From Candidatus Roseilinea sp. (GTDB lineage Bacteria > Chloroflexota > Anaerolineae > J036 > Brachytrichaceae), in NCBI GenBank assembly GCA_025998955.1, contig AP024676.1, forward strand, positions 2,604,001 to 2,668,000: a stretch of DNA of 64,000 nt, read 5' to 3'. The notes beneath the pieces are model-generated. The model made no database searches. It was not told where the DNA came from and saw nothing but the letters and a program-made list of their open reading frames with translations. Numbering within the stretch: the stretch's first letter is position 1; each line of letters starts with the position of its first letter. A program made the translations under genes and the position numbers. Below, piece after piece: positions 1 to 8,752 of the stretch.

Positions 1-513
1 AACATCCTGGCCGACGCCGATGCGGTGTGGTGGGATGACGTAGCCACGACCGAGCGCGAGACGCGCGAGCAAATCATCGCGCGGGCGCTCGAACGCGCCG
101 TCCGGTTTTTAGAAGAGCGGCTCGGACGAGATCGCGCGCAATGGCGCTGGGGAAATCTGCACACCCTCACATTCGCCAACCAGACGCTCGGCAGGAGTGG
201 CATCGCGCTCATCGAGCGCATCTTCAACCGCGGGCCCTTTCCGGCGCCGGGCAGCATGGGACTCGTCAACGCGATAAGCGGAGAACCAGAAACATTCGCC
301 GTGCGATCAGGGCCGTCCTGGCGGGCCGTTTACGACGTGGGCGACTGGGATCAATCACTCGGCATTCACACCACCGGTCAGAGTGGCCATGCCTATCACC
401 TGCACTACGACGACATGATCCCGCTGTGGCTAAAAGGCGAGAGCAGGCCACTCCTCTGGACGCGCGAGGCCGTGGAACGCAGCGGGCGAGAGAAGCTGAC
501 GTTGACGCCGTAG
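1..513 (+). CDS. Penicillin acylase family protein, C-terminal part (partial)
   Basis: The reading frame is open from the first base and ends at TAG 511-513, so the N-terminus lies outside the window. The fragment carries the C-terminal signature of penicillin amidase/acyl-homoserine-lactone acylase Ntn-hydrolases: a WRWGNLHTLTF stretch (about residues 47-57 of the fragment) and the closing TTGQSGHAYHLHYDDMIPLW block that lines the substrate pocket. The family hydrolyses amide bonds of N-acyl compounds outside the cytoplasm after self-cleavage into two chains. The catalytic N-terminal Ser and the signal peptide are not visible here. Substrate is unknown. Next downstream is a tRNA gene with its own promoter. 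Confidence 0.85.
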   Translation, partial: NILADADAVWWDDVATTERETREQIIARALERAVRFLEERLGRDRAQWRWGNLHTLTFANQTLGRSGIALIERIFNRGPFPAPGSMGLVNAISGEPETFAVRSGPSWRAVYDVGDWDQSLGIHTTGQSGHAYHLHYDDMIPLWLKGESRPLLWTREAVERSGREKLTLTP

Positions 514-599
514 CGTCAGGCGCATCGCGGCTCCGTTGGCTCACGAGCAAGTGACGAGTGCTTTCTTTTTGGGGCGAGCTCCATAAAGCGGCAACTTCC

Positions 600-627
600 G
601 TGGGCCGGGGCAGTACCCTCGGCCCAC
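600..627. other. Hairpin downstream of acylase gene
   Basis: An 8-bp perfect stem, GTGGGCCG (600-607) against CGGCCCAC (620-627), lies 87 bp after the acylase stop. No T-run follows, so it is at best a weak or Rho-assisted terminator for the acylase transcript. Confidence 0.3.
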
Positions 628-704
628 CCCGTTGTTCGTCGTCCTGCCCTGCTCCCCCTTTCTGAAATGCGCCCCCCAAATAGCTTCAAGAAGCCCTCAG
701 GCGG

Positions 705-710
705 TATAAT
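705..710 (+). promoter_or_regulatory. -10 box of tRNA-Gly
   Basis: A perfect TATAAT lies 9 bp before the first base of the tRNA, the expected distance to a transcription start at or just before the mature 5' end. No convincing -35 box is seen. This spacing is a useful internal reference for the leaderless-gene promoters elsewhere in the window. Confidence 0.6.
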
Positions 711-719
711 CTTCGCCAT

Positions 720-792
720 GCGGGCATAGCTGAGGTGGTACAGCGTCTGCCTTCCAAGCAGAAGACCACGGGTTCGAGTCCCGTTGCCCGCT
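720..792 (+). tRNA. tRNA-Gly (anticodon TCC)
   Basis: A complete cloverleaf is visible. The acceptor stem GCGGGCA (720-726) pairs with TGCCCGC (785-791), with discriminator T792. The D arm contains GGTGGTA. The anticodon stem TCTGC/GCAGA encloses loop CTTCCAA, giving anticodon TCC (reads GGA, Gly). The T arm has the GGTTCGAGTCC core. CCA is not encoded. It has its own TATAAT promoter and a terminator, so it is transcribed alone. Confidence 0.95.
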
Positions 793-809
793 TGAGTCGC
801 ACGCGCTAC

Positions 810-856
810 ACTCCCGATGCCTCCATCGAGCGTCGGGAGTTTGTCTTTCCCTTTTG
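810..856 (+). terminator. Rho-independent terminator after tRNA-Gly
   Basis: An 8-bp stem, ACTCCCGA (810-817) with TCGGGAGT (833-840), is followed by a T-rich tail (TTGTCTTTCCCTTTT). It lies 18 bp past the tRNA and before the SD of the next gene. Confidence 0.8.
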
Positions 857-895
857 CGTTCATAGTAGGAGAGGGGGCAACCTAGGGAGGAAACT

Positions 896-2104
896 ATGAA
901 AGCGACCGTCATCGCCGATCTTTTGAACGTGCGTCTGAAACCCAGCCTGGAAGGCATGGTGCTTGGGATGCTGAAGAAGGGCACCGTCGTGGACGTGCTA
1001 TCGGTGCGAGATGGCTGGGCAGCCGTTCCACTGCAGGTCAGTGGTACCAACCTGCGATTCGGCCCGAACGAGAGCGATCAACCCGTCGGCGTCTTCGTAT
1101 CCACAACCTGGCTGGAGTTCGAGAGCGAACCGCCGCCCGACACCGGCGACATCAGCCGGCCGCCGCGCACCACGTTCAAACTCGGCATCCACGCCATGAC
1201 CAACAGCGAAGTGGCGTTCGAGGAAGCCCGGCGAGGCTGCAAGTTCTTCCTGTGCATGAACAACTTTGCCGGCGCCAGCCAGCTCAAGCGCGCTCATCCC
1301 GACGCCGTGGTCATGGTGCGCCGGTTCTTCGAACATGGCGTGGTGCCCAGCGTCGAGCAGATCATCAACGGCCTGGAGGGCGCGACCGACAAGAACCTGA
1401 TTTACATCGGCCTGAACGAAGCCGATCAGCTCGGCCAAGATGGCAACGACCTGCGCCGGCGCGCTCAGCTCGACCTGGAAGTGGCACGGCGCATCAAGCA
1501 GGGCAGCGGCGCGACCTACGCCGCCGGCACCTTCTCCATGGGTTGCCCCGACTTCACCAATCCGGAGACGTGCCAGATCATCCGTGAACTCTACGCGCCG
1601 GCCTACAACAGCGGCCTAATCGCCTTCGACATGCACCTCTACTCGCCCAACCCACAACACATTGATCAGCCTAACGAGTGGAAGTGGTTCGAGCGGCGCT
1701 GGGAATTCTTGTTCACGCGATGTGGCTTCGACCCCAAGGTGCGCGCCATCTACTGCTCTGAATGTGGCCTCGATCAAGGTGGCGTCGGTGGCTTCAAAGC
1801 GCATGCCTACAGCCAGGAGAAATTCCGCGACTGGTGCGACAAATACATCCGGCTGCAAAGTGCGCCGCTGGTGGTGGACGGCAAGTCGTATCCATCGCCG
1901 ATCATCGGTGGGGCGATCTTCCAGGTGAGCGATCGCGATCGCTGGGACGGCTACGAGATCAGTAACTATCTGCCAACGCTGCGCCAGTTCTACGCCGGCC
2001 TGCCGGTGCGCGTCGTCCCGACAGAGAAGGCTTTGGGGCGAGGCGCGCCAAAGCGCACGCCGCGCAGATCCACAACGAAACGCCGGAAGTCGGTCGCAGC
2101 ATGA
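896..2104 (+). CDS. SH3b domain protein with TIM-barrel glycosidase-like domain
   Basis: 402 aa, started at ATG 896 after a strong SD (GGGAGG, 885-890). Residues 1-75 look like a bacterial SH3 (SH3b) cell-wall/ligand-binding domain (LLNVRLKPSLEGMVLGMLKKG). Residues 90-385 resemble a (beta/alpha)8 glycoside-hydrolase-like barrel: YIGLNEADQ could supply the acid/base Glu of strand 4 and YCSECGLDQGG the nucleophile Glu of strand 7. No signal peptide is seen. The last 25 residues are basic (KRTPRRSTTKRRK). It stands alone between tRNA-Gly and a methyltransferase. The fold is an inference from motif layout and the substrate is unknown. Confidence 0.6.
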   Translation: MKATVIADLLNVRLKPSLEGMVLGMLKKGTVVDVLSVRDGWAAVPLQVSGTNLRFGPNESDQPVGVFVSTTWLEFESEPPPDTGDISRPPRTTFKLGIHAMTNSEVAFEEARRGCKFFLCMNNFAGASQLKRAHPDAVVMVRRFFEHGVVPSVEQIINGLEGATDKNLIYIGLNEADQLGQDGNDLRRRAQLDLEVARRIKQGSGATYAAGTFSMGCPDFTNPETCQIIRELYAPAYNSGLIAFDMHLYSPNPQHIDQPNEWKWFERRWEFLFTRCGFDPKVRAIYCSECGLDQGGVGGFKAHAYSQEKFRDWCDKYIRLQSAPLVVDGKSYPSPIIGGAIFQVSDRDRWDGYEISNYLPTLRQFYAGLPVRVVPTEKALGRGAPKRTPRRSTTKRRKSVAA

Positions 2105-2116
2105 TACAGTGACGCT

Positions 2117-3208
2117 GTGGAGGCGCATTGTTGTGAGGCCGATGTCATCGCCGGCCTGGAGCCATTCGCATGTGATGAGATCGCAGCGCTCGGCATGCAT
2201 GATGTGCGCGCGATACGGGCCGGCGTGATCCGATTCTCCGCGCACACGCTTCGCCCGTTGCACGATCTCAAAACAGTCCTGGCGGTTTATCTGCTCCGGC
2301 GCTACGAGGTGCCCAGGCCGAAGGCGCTGTTGGGCGATCAACACCTGCGTGCGCTGTTTACGCAGATTGACGCTGCGCTCGGCCTGATGCCGCGAGGCGC
2401 GTATCGCACCTTCATGCTCGGCGCAGCCGGTGCCGGCTCGGCGGTGATGACCCGCCTGAAGTCGGCGATCGCACAGCACACCGGCCTGCGTGAAGCGAAT
2501 GAAGAAGGCGACCTGCTGATCCGCGTCCGGCCGGCTCCGGACTTCACACCCCGCCTTCCGACTTCCGAGGTTAATCGGGAGTCGGAAATCGGGAGCAGGC
2601 AAACGACCGGCTGGGACGTGCTGGTGCGCCTCTCACCCAAGCCGCTTGCCACGCGCGCGTGGCGCGTCTGCAACGTTGCCGGCTCGCTGCAAGCGACCGT
2701 CGCTCATGCGATGGTGCGGTTGACCCAACCCGCGCCGGACGACGTGTACCTCAACCTAGGATGCGGCTCGGGGACGTTGCTGATCGAGCGTGCGCTGGCC
2801 GGCCCGGCGCGCCGGTTGATCGGCTGCGATACCGAGCGGCAAGCCCTCGCCTGCGCGCAAGAGAACATCGCGGCTTATTTGAGAAGTGGGCGCGGCACCT
2901 TCGAGTTGTACGACTGGGACATGCGCTGCTTGCCCTTGCCGGACGCGAGTGTGGATGTCGTCACCGCCGATCTTCCGTTCGGCCATCGCGTCGGGTCGCA
3001 CGATGATAACCTTGCGCTCTATCCGGCCCTGCTGCGCGAGGCCGCGCGCGTGGCGAAGCCTGGAGCGCGCTGCGCCTTCATCACGGCGGAGATGCGGCTG
3101 ATGGAACGTGCGCTCGCGCAAACGCCATCGCTGTGGCGGCTCGATTCGACGTTCCGCGTAAACTTGGGTGGGTTGCGACCGGCTATCTTTGGATTGAGGA
3201 GAGCATGA
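2117..3208 (+). CDS. THUMP-type RNA (guanine-N2) methyltransferase, Trm14/RlmL-like
   Basis: 363 aa SAM-dependent methyltransferase. The N-terminal half (about 1-150) is the likely THUMP-type RNA-binding part. The C-terminal half is Rossmann-fold with motif I LNLGCGSGTLLIE and catalytic motif IV ADLPFGHRVG (the DPPFG/NPPY-type loop of N-methyltransferases). The family modifies guanine in tRNA or 23S rRNA. GTG 2117 is chosen because a TACAGT box lies 6 bp upstream (leaderless pattern) and no SD is present. An in-frame hairpin insert (2556-2587) adds about a dozen residues between the two halves. The stop is followed 1 bp later by the next gene. Confidence 0.75.
   Translation: MEAHCCEADVIAGLEPFACDEIAALGMHDVRAIRAGVIRFSAHTLRPLHDLKTVLAVYLLRRYEVPRPKALLGDQHLRALFTQIDAALGLMPRGAYRTFMLGAAGAGSAVMTRLKSAIAQHTGLREANEEGDLLIRVRPAPDFTPRLPTSEVNRESEIGSRQTTGWDVLVRLSPKPLATRAWRVCNVAGSLQATVAHAMVRLTQPAPDDVYLNLGCGSGTLLIERALAGPARRLIGCDTERQALACAQENIAAYLRSGRGTFELYDWDMRCLPLPDASVDVVTADLPFGHRVGSHDDNLALYPALLREAARVAKPGARCAFITAEMRLMERALAQTPSLWRLDSTFRVNLGGLRPAIFGLRRA
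2556..2587. repeat. In-frame palindromic word-repeat insert in the methyltransferase gene
   Basis: The left arm TTCCGACTTCCGA (2556-2568) and right arm TCGGGAGTCGGAA (2575-2587) pair at 12 of 13 positions around the loop GGTTAA. The wording (repeats of CGGAAGT/CGGGAGT) is like that at 58665-58715. It lies in frame in a linker between RNA-binding and catalytic domains. Confidence 0.6.
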
Positions 3209-3209
3209 C

Positions 3210-4871
3210 ATGAGACCCTGGGGACGAATCTGGATCGCCTTTGCCATCTGCGCAGTCGCCCTGTGCGCCTGCCCGGCGCCGCCCGCTTCCCCGGCAACGC
3301 CACCGACGGCGCCGACGTTAGAGGCGACCTCCCCACCTGCACCCACCTCCGCGCCCTACCCCCAACCCACCGATGCGCCCACTCCAACGCCGCGGCCGAC
3401 CCGGCCGACGCCCACGCCGGATCGCCGGCCGGTCATCGCGTCGCCGGCCTGGTTCAACGACGCCACGTTGTATCAGGTCTTCCTGCGCAGCTTCTACGAT
3501 TCCGACGGCGACGGCGTCGGCGATCTACGGGGATTGCAGCAGAAGCTCGACTATATCCAGTCGCTCGGCGTCAATACGATCTGGATGAACCCGCACTATC
3601 CATCGCTCACCTATCATGGCTACGACGTCGCCGACTACAAGGCGGTCAATCCCCAATTCGGCACGCTCGACGACTTCAAGGCGCTGGTGGAAGAAATCAA
3701 GCGCCGCGACATGCGCCTGATCGTGGACTTCGTCGCCAATCACACCTCGAAGGGACATCCGTTCTTCCGGGATGCTTACGGTAACCCGCAGTCGCCCTAC
3801 ACCAAATGGTTTCTGTTCAAAGATGCGAACAACCTTTCATATAGTTCATTCTTCGGCATCGCCGACCTGCCGGAGTGGAACCACAGCAACCGCGAGGTGA
3901 ACGCTTATCTGATTGACGCAGCGGAGTTTTGGCTCGATTTGGGCGTGGACGGCCTGCGCGCCGACTACGCGCGCGGCGTCGAGCGCTGGTTTTGGGAGGA
4001 TTTGCGCAGAGCGGTGAAGGCGAAGAACCCCGATGCGGTGCTGCTCGGTGAAGTATGGGACGGCGAGCCATCTACATTGCAGCGCTACTTCGATGAGGGG
4101 TTCGATGCGCTGTTCGACTTCCCCTGGTACCTCCGCCTGTCGGGCGGCGAGAACGCCGTGGGCAAAGGCGTGCTCAACGGCATGGTGGATCCGTTGCTGC
4201 TGCAGCAGGCCTATCGCGCCATGCTCAACCTGTATCCGCGCGGCGCGCAGATCGTGCGCTTCCCATCCAACCACGACACCAACCGCGTTGCCTCATCCGT
4301 CGAAGGCGACCCGGCGCGTATGCGTCTGGCTGCCGCTGCCTCCATCCTCACGCCCGGCATCCCGATCATCTACTACGGCGAGGAGATCGGCATGCGCGGC
4401 GTGAAGGGCCCAGGACCGATCTACGATGAATTTCGCCGCGAGCCGATGGACTGGTATGCCGGCGAAACCGGCCCCGGCATGACGACCTGGTTCAAGCCGG
4501 CCAACCGCAACAACCGGCCCAACGACGGCATCTCGGTCGAAGAGCAGGATGGCGATCCCGACTCGCTGTTGAACTACTATCGCGCTCTGATCCGACTGCG
4601 CAACGCGCGCGCAGCTTTGCGCAGCACAGACTTTCGCATGATGGACGCAGTGACCGGCTGCCCGACTTGCATGGGCATCTGGCGCCGGGCCGACGACGAA
4701 GTGATCGCGATGATCTTCAACTTCAGCGGCCAGGCGCACACGGCTGCGCTCGACCTCACAGAGTCGCCGGCGCCCATCGGCGAGCGCGTCGAGTTCCTGC
4801 TGGGCGATTCACGACCGCTCGACGCGCTGGCAATTGCGCCATGGGGCGCGCTCGTGATAAGCTGGCGATGA
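3210..4871 (+). CDS. GH13 alpha-amylase family glycosidase, lipoprotein
   Basis: 553 aa. A signal peptide ends in a lipobox-like ALCA-C (Cys21), followed by a Pro/Thr-rich spacer to about residue 75 that holds the enzyme off the membrane. The catalytic (beta/alpha)8 domain begins near WFNDATLYQVFLRSF. The GH13 signatures are complete: VDFVANH (about 172-178), nucleophile Asp252 in DGLRADYA, acid/base Glu281 in LLGEVWDG, and the transition-state Asp356 in PSNHDTNR. The C-terminal beta domain is short. The protein probably degrades alpha-glucans outside the cell. It overlaps neither neighbour but lies 1 bp after the methyltransferase and 3 bp before manA, so cotranscription is likely. Confidence 0.88.
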   Translation: MRPWGRIWIAFAICAVALCACPAPPASPATPPTAPTLEATSPPAPTSAPYPQPTDAPTPTPRPTRPTPTPDRRPVIASPAWFNDATLYQVFLRSFYDSDGDGVGDLRGLQQKLDYIQSLGVNTIWMNPHYPSLTYHGYDVADYKAVNPQFGTLDDFKALVEEIKRRDMRLIVDFVANHTSKGHPFFRDAYGNPQSPYTKWFLFKDANNLSYSSFFGIADLPEWNHSNREVNAYLIDAAEFWLDLGVDGLRADYARGVERWFWEDLRRAVKAKNPDAVLLGEVWDGEPSTLQRYFDEGFDALFDFPWYLRLSGGENAVGKGVLNGMVDPLLLQQAYRAMLNLYPRGAQIVRFPSNHDTNRVASSVEGDPARMRLAAAASILTPGIPIIYYGEEIGMRGVKGPGPIYDEFRREPMDWYAGETGPGMTTWFKPANRNNRPNDGISVEEQDGDPDSLLNYYRALIRLRNARAALRSTDFRMMDAVTGCPTCMGIWRRADDEVIAMIFNFSGQAHTAALDLTESPAPIGERVEFLLGDSRPLDALAIAPWGALVISWR

Positions 4872-4874
4872 ACC

Positions 4875-5819
4875 ATGGCCGAACTCCTTCGACTCCTCCC
4901 CGAGTATCACCATCGCGTGTGGGGCGGCCGGCGGCTGAAGCCCGACGCCGATCAACCCGTCGGCGAAGCGTGGATCGTGTATGAGCACAACCGGATCGCT
5001 GCAGGCCGTTACGCCGGCCGGACGCCGGCCGAGTTGGCCCGCGAACTTGGCGCAGCGCTGCTCGGCGAATCCGTCGTTGCCCACACCGGCGCGCGCTTCC
5101 CTCTGCTCATCAAACTGCTCGACTGCAACGACTGGCTCTCGATTCAGGTGCACCCGGACGACGCGCAGGCCGTCGCGCTGGAAGGGCCGGGGCACTTCGG
5201 CAAGACCGAAGCCTGGTATGTGCTGGAGGCCACGCCGGGTGCGCAGTTGATCGCCGGCGTGAAGCCGGGCGTCAACCCCGACGCGCTCCGGCGGGCCATC
5301 CGCGACGGCAGCGTGCTCGAACTCGTTCAGCACCAGACGGTGCGCGCCGGCGACACGGTCTTCATGCCCGCCGGCACCCTGCATGCGCTAGGCCCCGGCC
5401 TGCTGATCTACGAAGTGCAGCAGACGTCCGACATTACCTACCGGGTGTGGGACTGGAACCGGCCGGCCAGCGCCGGTCGTGCGCTGCACATCGAGCAATC
5501 GTTAGTGGTGACCGACCCCGGCGCCACCGGCCAGGTGCGTCATCTGCGGCCAATGCTGGACACCGACGCGCAACAACTCGTCGCTTGCTCCTATTTCACG
5601 CTCGACCTGCTCGCGTCCCGGTCCGAGACGCTCGCGCTCGACACAGACCTGCAGAGCTTCCACGCGCTCACAGTGATCGCCGGCCGCGTCATCGTCGAAA
5701 GCAGGGACGCCAGTGTGACGCTCGATCGCTTTGAGAGCGTAATCGTGCCGGCAGCCAACCGGTTGTATCAGGTGCGGCCATTGACGCCGGCGCGCGTGTT
5801 GAAAGCGAGCGCGCACTAA
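4875..5819 (+). CDS. manA: Mannose-6-phosphate isomerase, class I
   Basis: 314 aa cupin-fold zinc enzyme interconverting mannose-6-phosphate and fructose-6-phosphate. The metal ligands of type I enzymes are visible: Gln91 and His93 in QVHPDD, Glu112 in GKTEAWYVLE and His170 in PAGTLHALG. The C-terminal second cupin is present. At 314 residues it is the short bacterial form. ATG 4875 follows the GH13 stop by 3 bp, so it is probably translated from the same mRNA and helps feed released sugars into glycolysis or GDP-mannose synthesis. Confidence 0.9.
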   Translation: MAELLRLLPEYHHRVWGGRRLKPDADQPVGEAWIVYEHNRIAAGRYAGRTPAELARELGAALLGESVVAHTGARFPLLIKLLDCNDWLSIQVHPDDAQAVALEGPGHFGKTEAWYVLEATPGAQLIAGVKPGVNPDALRRAIRDGSVLELVQHQTVRAGDTVFMPAGTLHALGPGLLIYEVQQTSDITYRVWDWNRPASAGRALHIEQSLVVTDPGATGQVRHLRPMLDTDAQQLVACSYFTLDLLASRSETLALDTDLQSFHALTVIAGRVIVESRDASVTLDRFESVIVPAANRLYQVRPLTPARVLKASAH

Positions 5820-5874
5820 GCACTAAGCACGGCCCGGCGCGTTCGCCTGTGCATCACCCACGCCGGGCAACGCA

Positions 5875-6048
5875 GGTACATTTCAAAATGGGGGAGCGCG
5901 GACCGGCGCGCAGCGGTATTCGCCTCATTCGCGCTGGGATCAATCCCAGCGCTGAGCATACGGACAAGCCGCGCATCCCGCCCCTTTCAGCCCAGGCGTT
6001 TACGCCGGGGCGGGTCTGCTAAGCCTGTGCTCGTTGGCGAATGCACCC
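5875..6048 (+). mobile_element. MITE-like repeat, copy 1
   Basis: 174-bp noncoding element with a second, inverted copy at 40223-40404. The ends read GGTACATTTCAAAATGGGGG and, in reverse complement, GGGTGCATTCGCCAA. Both resemble the terminal repeats of the ISKra4-family element at 9915-11223. Inside are two strong hairpins: GCGCTGGGAT/ATCCCAGCGC (around 5931-5952) and CCCGCCCC/GGGGCGGG (around 5978-6014). GGCAACGC occurs on both sides (5866-5873 and 6049-6056), an apparent 8-bp target duplication. No ORF is supported. Confidence 0.7.
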
Positions 6049-6070
6049 GGCAACGCCATCGGGCTGCCCC

Positions 6071-6076
6071 TACAAT
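6071..6076 (+). promoter_or_regulatory. -10 box, leaderless promoter of the GMC dehydrogenase operon
   Basis: TACAAT followed by 7 bp and ATG 6084. The distance matches that from the tRNA -10 box to the tRNA start, so transcription should begin at or next to the start codon. No SD is present. Confidence 0.55.
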
Positions 6077-6083
6077 TGACTGC

Positions 6084-6443
6084 ATGTCATTGACGCCTCA
6101 GCAGATCGCAACCTTGAACGCAGCGGCGGATCGCATCATCCCACCCGACGACGAATCGCCCGGCGCAGTGGCATCGGGCGCGGCGACGCGGCTGCTTGCC
6201 ATGCTCGAAGGTGACCTGGCAGCGCTGCAGCGCGACTACGCTGCTTTTCTTACACAGCTCGACCTCGAAGCGCAGGTGGCCTTCGGCGCGTCCTTCGCCG
6301 AACTGGACGCCGAGCGCCAAGACGCGCTGCTCGGCACGTTCCAGTCCTCGGCTTTCTTTCGCCTCTTCGCAGAACATGTGCACGAACAGTTCTGGAGCAG
6401 CGAGGCGGGCATGACGCTGGTCGGCTTCGAGGTGCGCGGATGA
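6084..6443 (+). CDS. Gluconate 2-dehydrogenase subunit 3 family protein
   Basis: 119 aa. ATG 6084 is preferred over the in-frame ATG at 6027 because of the TACAAT box just upstream and because the family begins with a short LTPxQ-like helix. Sequence such as LNAAADRIIPPDD and the helical C-terminus match the small (gamma) subunit of membrane-bound flavoprotein dehydrogenases of sugars and alcohols. This subunit stabilises and often exports the large FAD subunit. It overlaps the next gene by 4 bp (ATGA), indicating translational coupling with its partner. No twin-arginine motif is seen in this version. Confidence 0.75.
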   Translation: MSLTPQQIATLNAAADRIIPPDDESPGAVASGAATRLLAMLEGDLAALQRDYAAFLTQLDLEAQVAFGASFAELDAERQDALLGTFQSSAFFRLFAEHVHEQFWSSEAGMTLVGFEVRG

Positions 6444-8050
6444 GCAATCCAAAACGATACGATGTCGTCATCGTCGGCGCAGGCGCGGGTGGCGGTGTGG
6501 CCGCGCAGGTGTTGACTGCAGCCGGCAAGCGCGTGTTGCTGCTCGAACGCGGACGCTGGCTGACCTTCGCAGAGACCGGCCGCGACCCCCTGCGCAACCA
6601 GCGCATGTCGCTCTACGGTCACAACGCCGGCCCCGGTGCCGACCACCCGCGCGTGGTCGAGGCGCCAAACGGTCAGACGCGCGTCGTCCTGCCCTGGCAG
6701 GATGGTTATCAGGCCAATGCTGCGGCGGTGGGTGGCGGTACGCCGGTCTATGGCGGGCAGGCGTGGCGCTTCCACCCCAAAGACTTCAAGATGGCGACGA
6801 CCTACAGCGTGCCCGCGGGCTCATCGCTGGCCGACTGGCCGATCGGCTACGACGATCTCGCGCCGTACTACGAAGCCGTCGAGCATGCACTGGGCGTTTG
6901 CGGCGATGCCGGCGCGATGACCCATCTGCCGCCCTACCGGCGCGACTATCCAATGCCGCCACAGCCGCTCACCCGGCCCGGTACGATTCACCGGCGCGGC
7001 GCAGCAGCACTGGGCTGGCCCACCCTGCCGGTGCCGTTGGCGATCAACAGCGTGCCTTTCGATGGCCGACCGGCCTGCATCCGCTGTCAGCACTGTGTCG
7101 GCTTCGTCTGCCCTGTGGACGCCAAGAACGGCGCGCACAATACCTTCATCACCCGCGCCATCGCCTCCGGTAGGTGCGACCTGATCACGAACGCAATGGT
7201 GGAGCGCGTGCTGATGCACGACGGCCACGCCGTCGGCGTGAGCTACTTCGACGCCGGCGACCGGCGCAGGGTCGCCGAAGCGGAAGTAGTCGTGCTGGCC
7301 GCCGGTGCCGTGGAGACGGCGCGCCTGTTGCTGCACTCCGGCTTCACGAACGACAACATCGGCCGTAACTTGCAAGGTCACGTCTACGTCGGCGCCGTCG
7401 GGCTGTTCGAGGAGGAGGTCTACGACGGCCTAGGGCCGGGCGTGACCACGGCGACGACGCGCTGGAGCCACGATAACGACGGCATCATCGGTGGCGGCAT
7501 GCTCGCCGATGACTTCATCGTGTTGCCGGCGATTTTCTGGAAGCGCTACCTACCACCCGGCGCGCCGCGTTGGGGATTGACGGCCAAGCACTGGATGCGC
7601 GATCACTATCGTCGCTGCAGCGAGATCAAGGGGCCGATCCAGGACATCCCCAGCCCGAATGCGCGCGTGACGCTCGATCCTAGCGTGAAAGACCGCTGGG
7701 GGATTCCGGTGGCGCGACTCTCGGGCGCGACGCATCCGGAATCCATCCGCACTGCGCAATTCCTGCACGCAAAGGCAGTCGAGTGGCTAAAGGCGTCCGG
7801 CGCAGTCGAGATATGGGGCGAGCCACCGCAAGCACCTTTCTTGTCGGGCGGGCAGCATCAAGCCGGCACATGCCGGATGGGTGACGACCCGCGCACCTCG
7901 GTCGTGGATCCACATTGCCGCGTGCACGGGACGGACAATCTCTATATCGCCGACGGCTCCGTCCACGTGACGAACGGCGGCTTCAACCCCTTCCTCACGA
8001 TCATGGCGCTGGCCTACCGGACGGCGGAGGGGATTACACAGCGGTGGTAA
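6440..8050 (+). CDS. GMC-family FAD-dependent oxidoreductase (gluconate/sugar dehydrogenase large subunit type)
   Basis: 536 aa. The N-terminal FAD dinucleotide-binding motif is VVIVGAGAGGGVAAQ, followed by LLLERG. A cysteine-rich segment CIRCQHCVGFVCPVDAKNG (about 214-232) is typical of the dehydrogenase branch. The C-terminal GMC signature has the catalytic His/Asn pair (SVHVTNGGFNPFLTIMALAY) and GTCRMGDDP. With the small subunit just upstream it should oxidise a polyol or aldose and pass electrons to a cytochrome or quinone. No cytochrome subunit gene follows. The next gene is convergent (efp). Confidence 0.85.
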   Translation: MSNPKRYDVVIVGAGAGGGVAAQVLTAAGKRVLLLERGRWLTFAETGRDPLRNQRMSLYGHNAGPGADHPRVVEAPNGQTRVVLPWQDGYQANAAAVGGGTPVYGGQAWRFHPKDFKMATTYSVPAGSSLADWPIGYDDLAPYYEAVEHALGVCGDAGAMTHLPPYRRDYPMPPQPLTRPGTIHRRGAAALGWPTLPVPLAINSVPFDGRPACIRCQHCVGFVCPVDAKNGAHNTFITRAIASGRCDLITNAMVERVLMHDGHAVGVSYFDAGDRRRVAEAEVVVLAAGAVETARLLLHSGFTNDNIGRNLQGHVYVGAVGLFEEEVYDGLGPGVTTATTRWSHDNDGIIGGGMLADDFIVLPAIFWKRYLPPGAPRWGLTAKHWMRDHYRRCSEIKGPIQDIPSPNARVTLDPSVKDRWGIPVARLSGATHPESIRTAQFLHAKAVEWLKASGAVEIWGEPPQAPFLSGGQHQAGTCRMGDDPRTSVVDPHCRVHGTDNLYIADGSVHVTNGGFNPFLTIMALAYRTAEGITQRW

Positions 8051-8088
8051 GAAGAAGCCGGGTTATTTCAGGCGAGCGGGCTCCCGAG

Positions 8089-8655
8089 TTACTCCTTAAC
8101 CCGCTCGATATACTCGCCGGTGCGCGTGTCTATCTTCAACGAATCGCCTTCTTTGACGAAGCTGGGCGCCTGGATCACCGCGCCGGTCTCCAGCGTCACG
8201 TTCTTTAGCACGTTGGTCGCCGTGTCGCCGCGCACGGCCACATCAGCTTGCACGACCTTGAGCGTGACGAAGGTGGGCAACTCCACGCCCGCGATGTGCG
8301 CGCCATCGAGCACGAGCAGGTTCACCGTGTCGTTCTCACGCATGAACTGCGCCGCGTCGCCGACCATGTCTTCGTCCAATGCGATCTGGTCGAAGGTCTC
8401 GGCGTCCATGAAGTGATACGTGTTGCCGTCCTTGTAGAGGAACTGCACCGGACGAATTTCGGATTGCACGATGTCAATGTCGCTGCCTGCGCGCACCCGG
8501 TCTTCGATCACTTTGCCGTTGTTGATGTTCTTTAGCTTCATGCGCACCATGGCGCGCCAGTTACCGGGCGCGATGTGCTGATACTCCAGGACGCGCCACA
8601 CGTCGCCGTTGTAGCGGATGAGCATGCCTCTGCGAAGATCGGACGTCGTTGCCAT
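8089..8655 (-). CDS. efp: Elongation factor P (Asn-type loop)
   Basis: 188 aa, three OB/KOW-like beta domains as expected for EF-P, which relieves ribosome stalling at polyproline. The N-terminus ([16 protein letters not shown]) and C-terminus ([23 protein letters not shown]) are canonical. The tip of the domain-I loop reads [11 protein letters not shown]. The residue that is Lys or Arg in the best-studied EF-Ps is Asn32 here, so lysylation or rhamnosylation cannot apply. The many proline-rich surface proteins in this window (PTPTP stretches) would be natural clients. The upstream region now ends 98 bp away in an IS element. Confidence 0.93.
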   Translation of the reverse strand: MATTSDLRRGMLIRYNGDVWRVLEYQHIAPGNWRAMVRMKLKNINNGKVIEDRVRAGSDIDIVQSEIRPVQFLYKDGNTYHFMDAETFDQIALDEDMVGDAAQFMRENDTVNLLVLDGAHIAGVELPTFVTLKVVQADVAVRGDTATNVLKNVTLETGAVIQAPSFVKEGDSLKIDTRTGEYIERVKE

Positions 8656-8752
8656 GATTCACCTGCAAAATCAACCCTCCCGCGGACCGCGCCAGGAGGG
8701 TCGAAATCATCTCGTTGCGCTGCTCGCCGGCAGCGGACCGATATTTTACATG

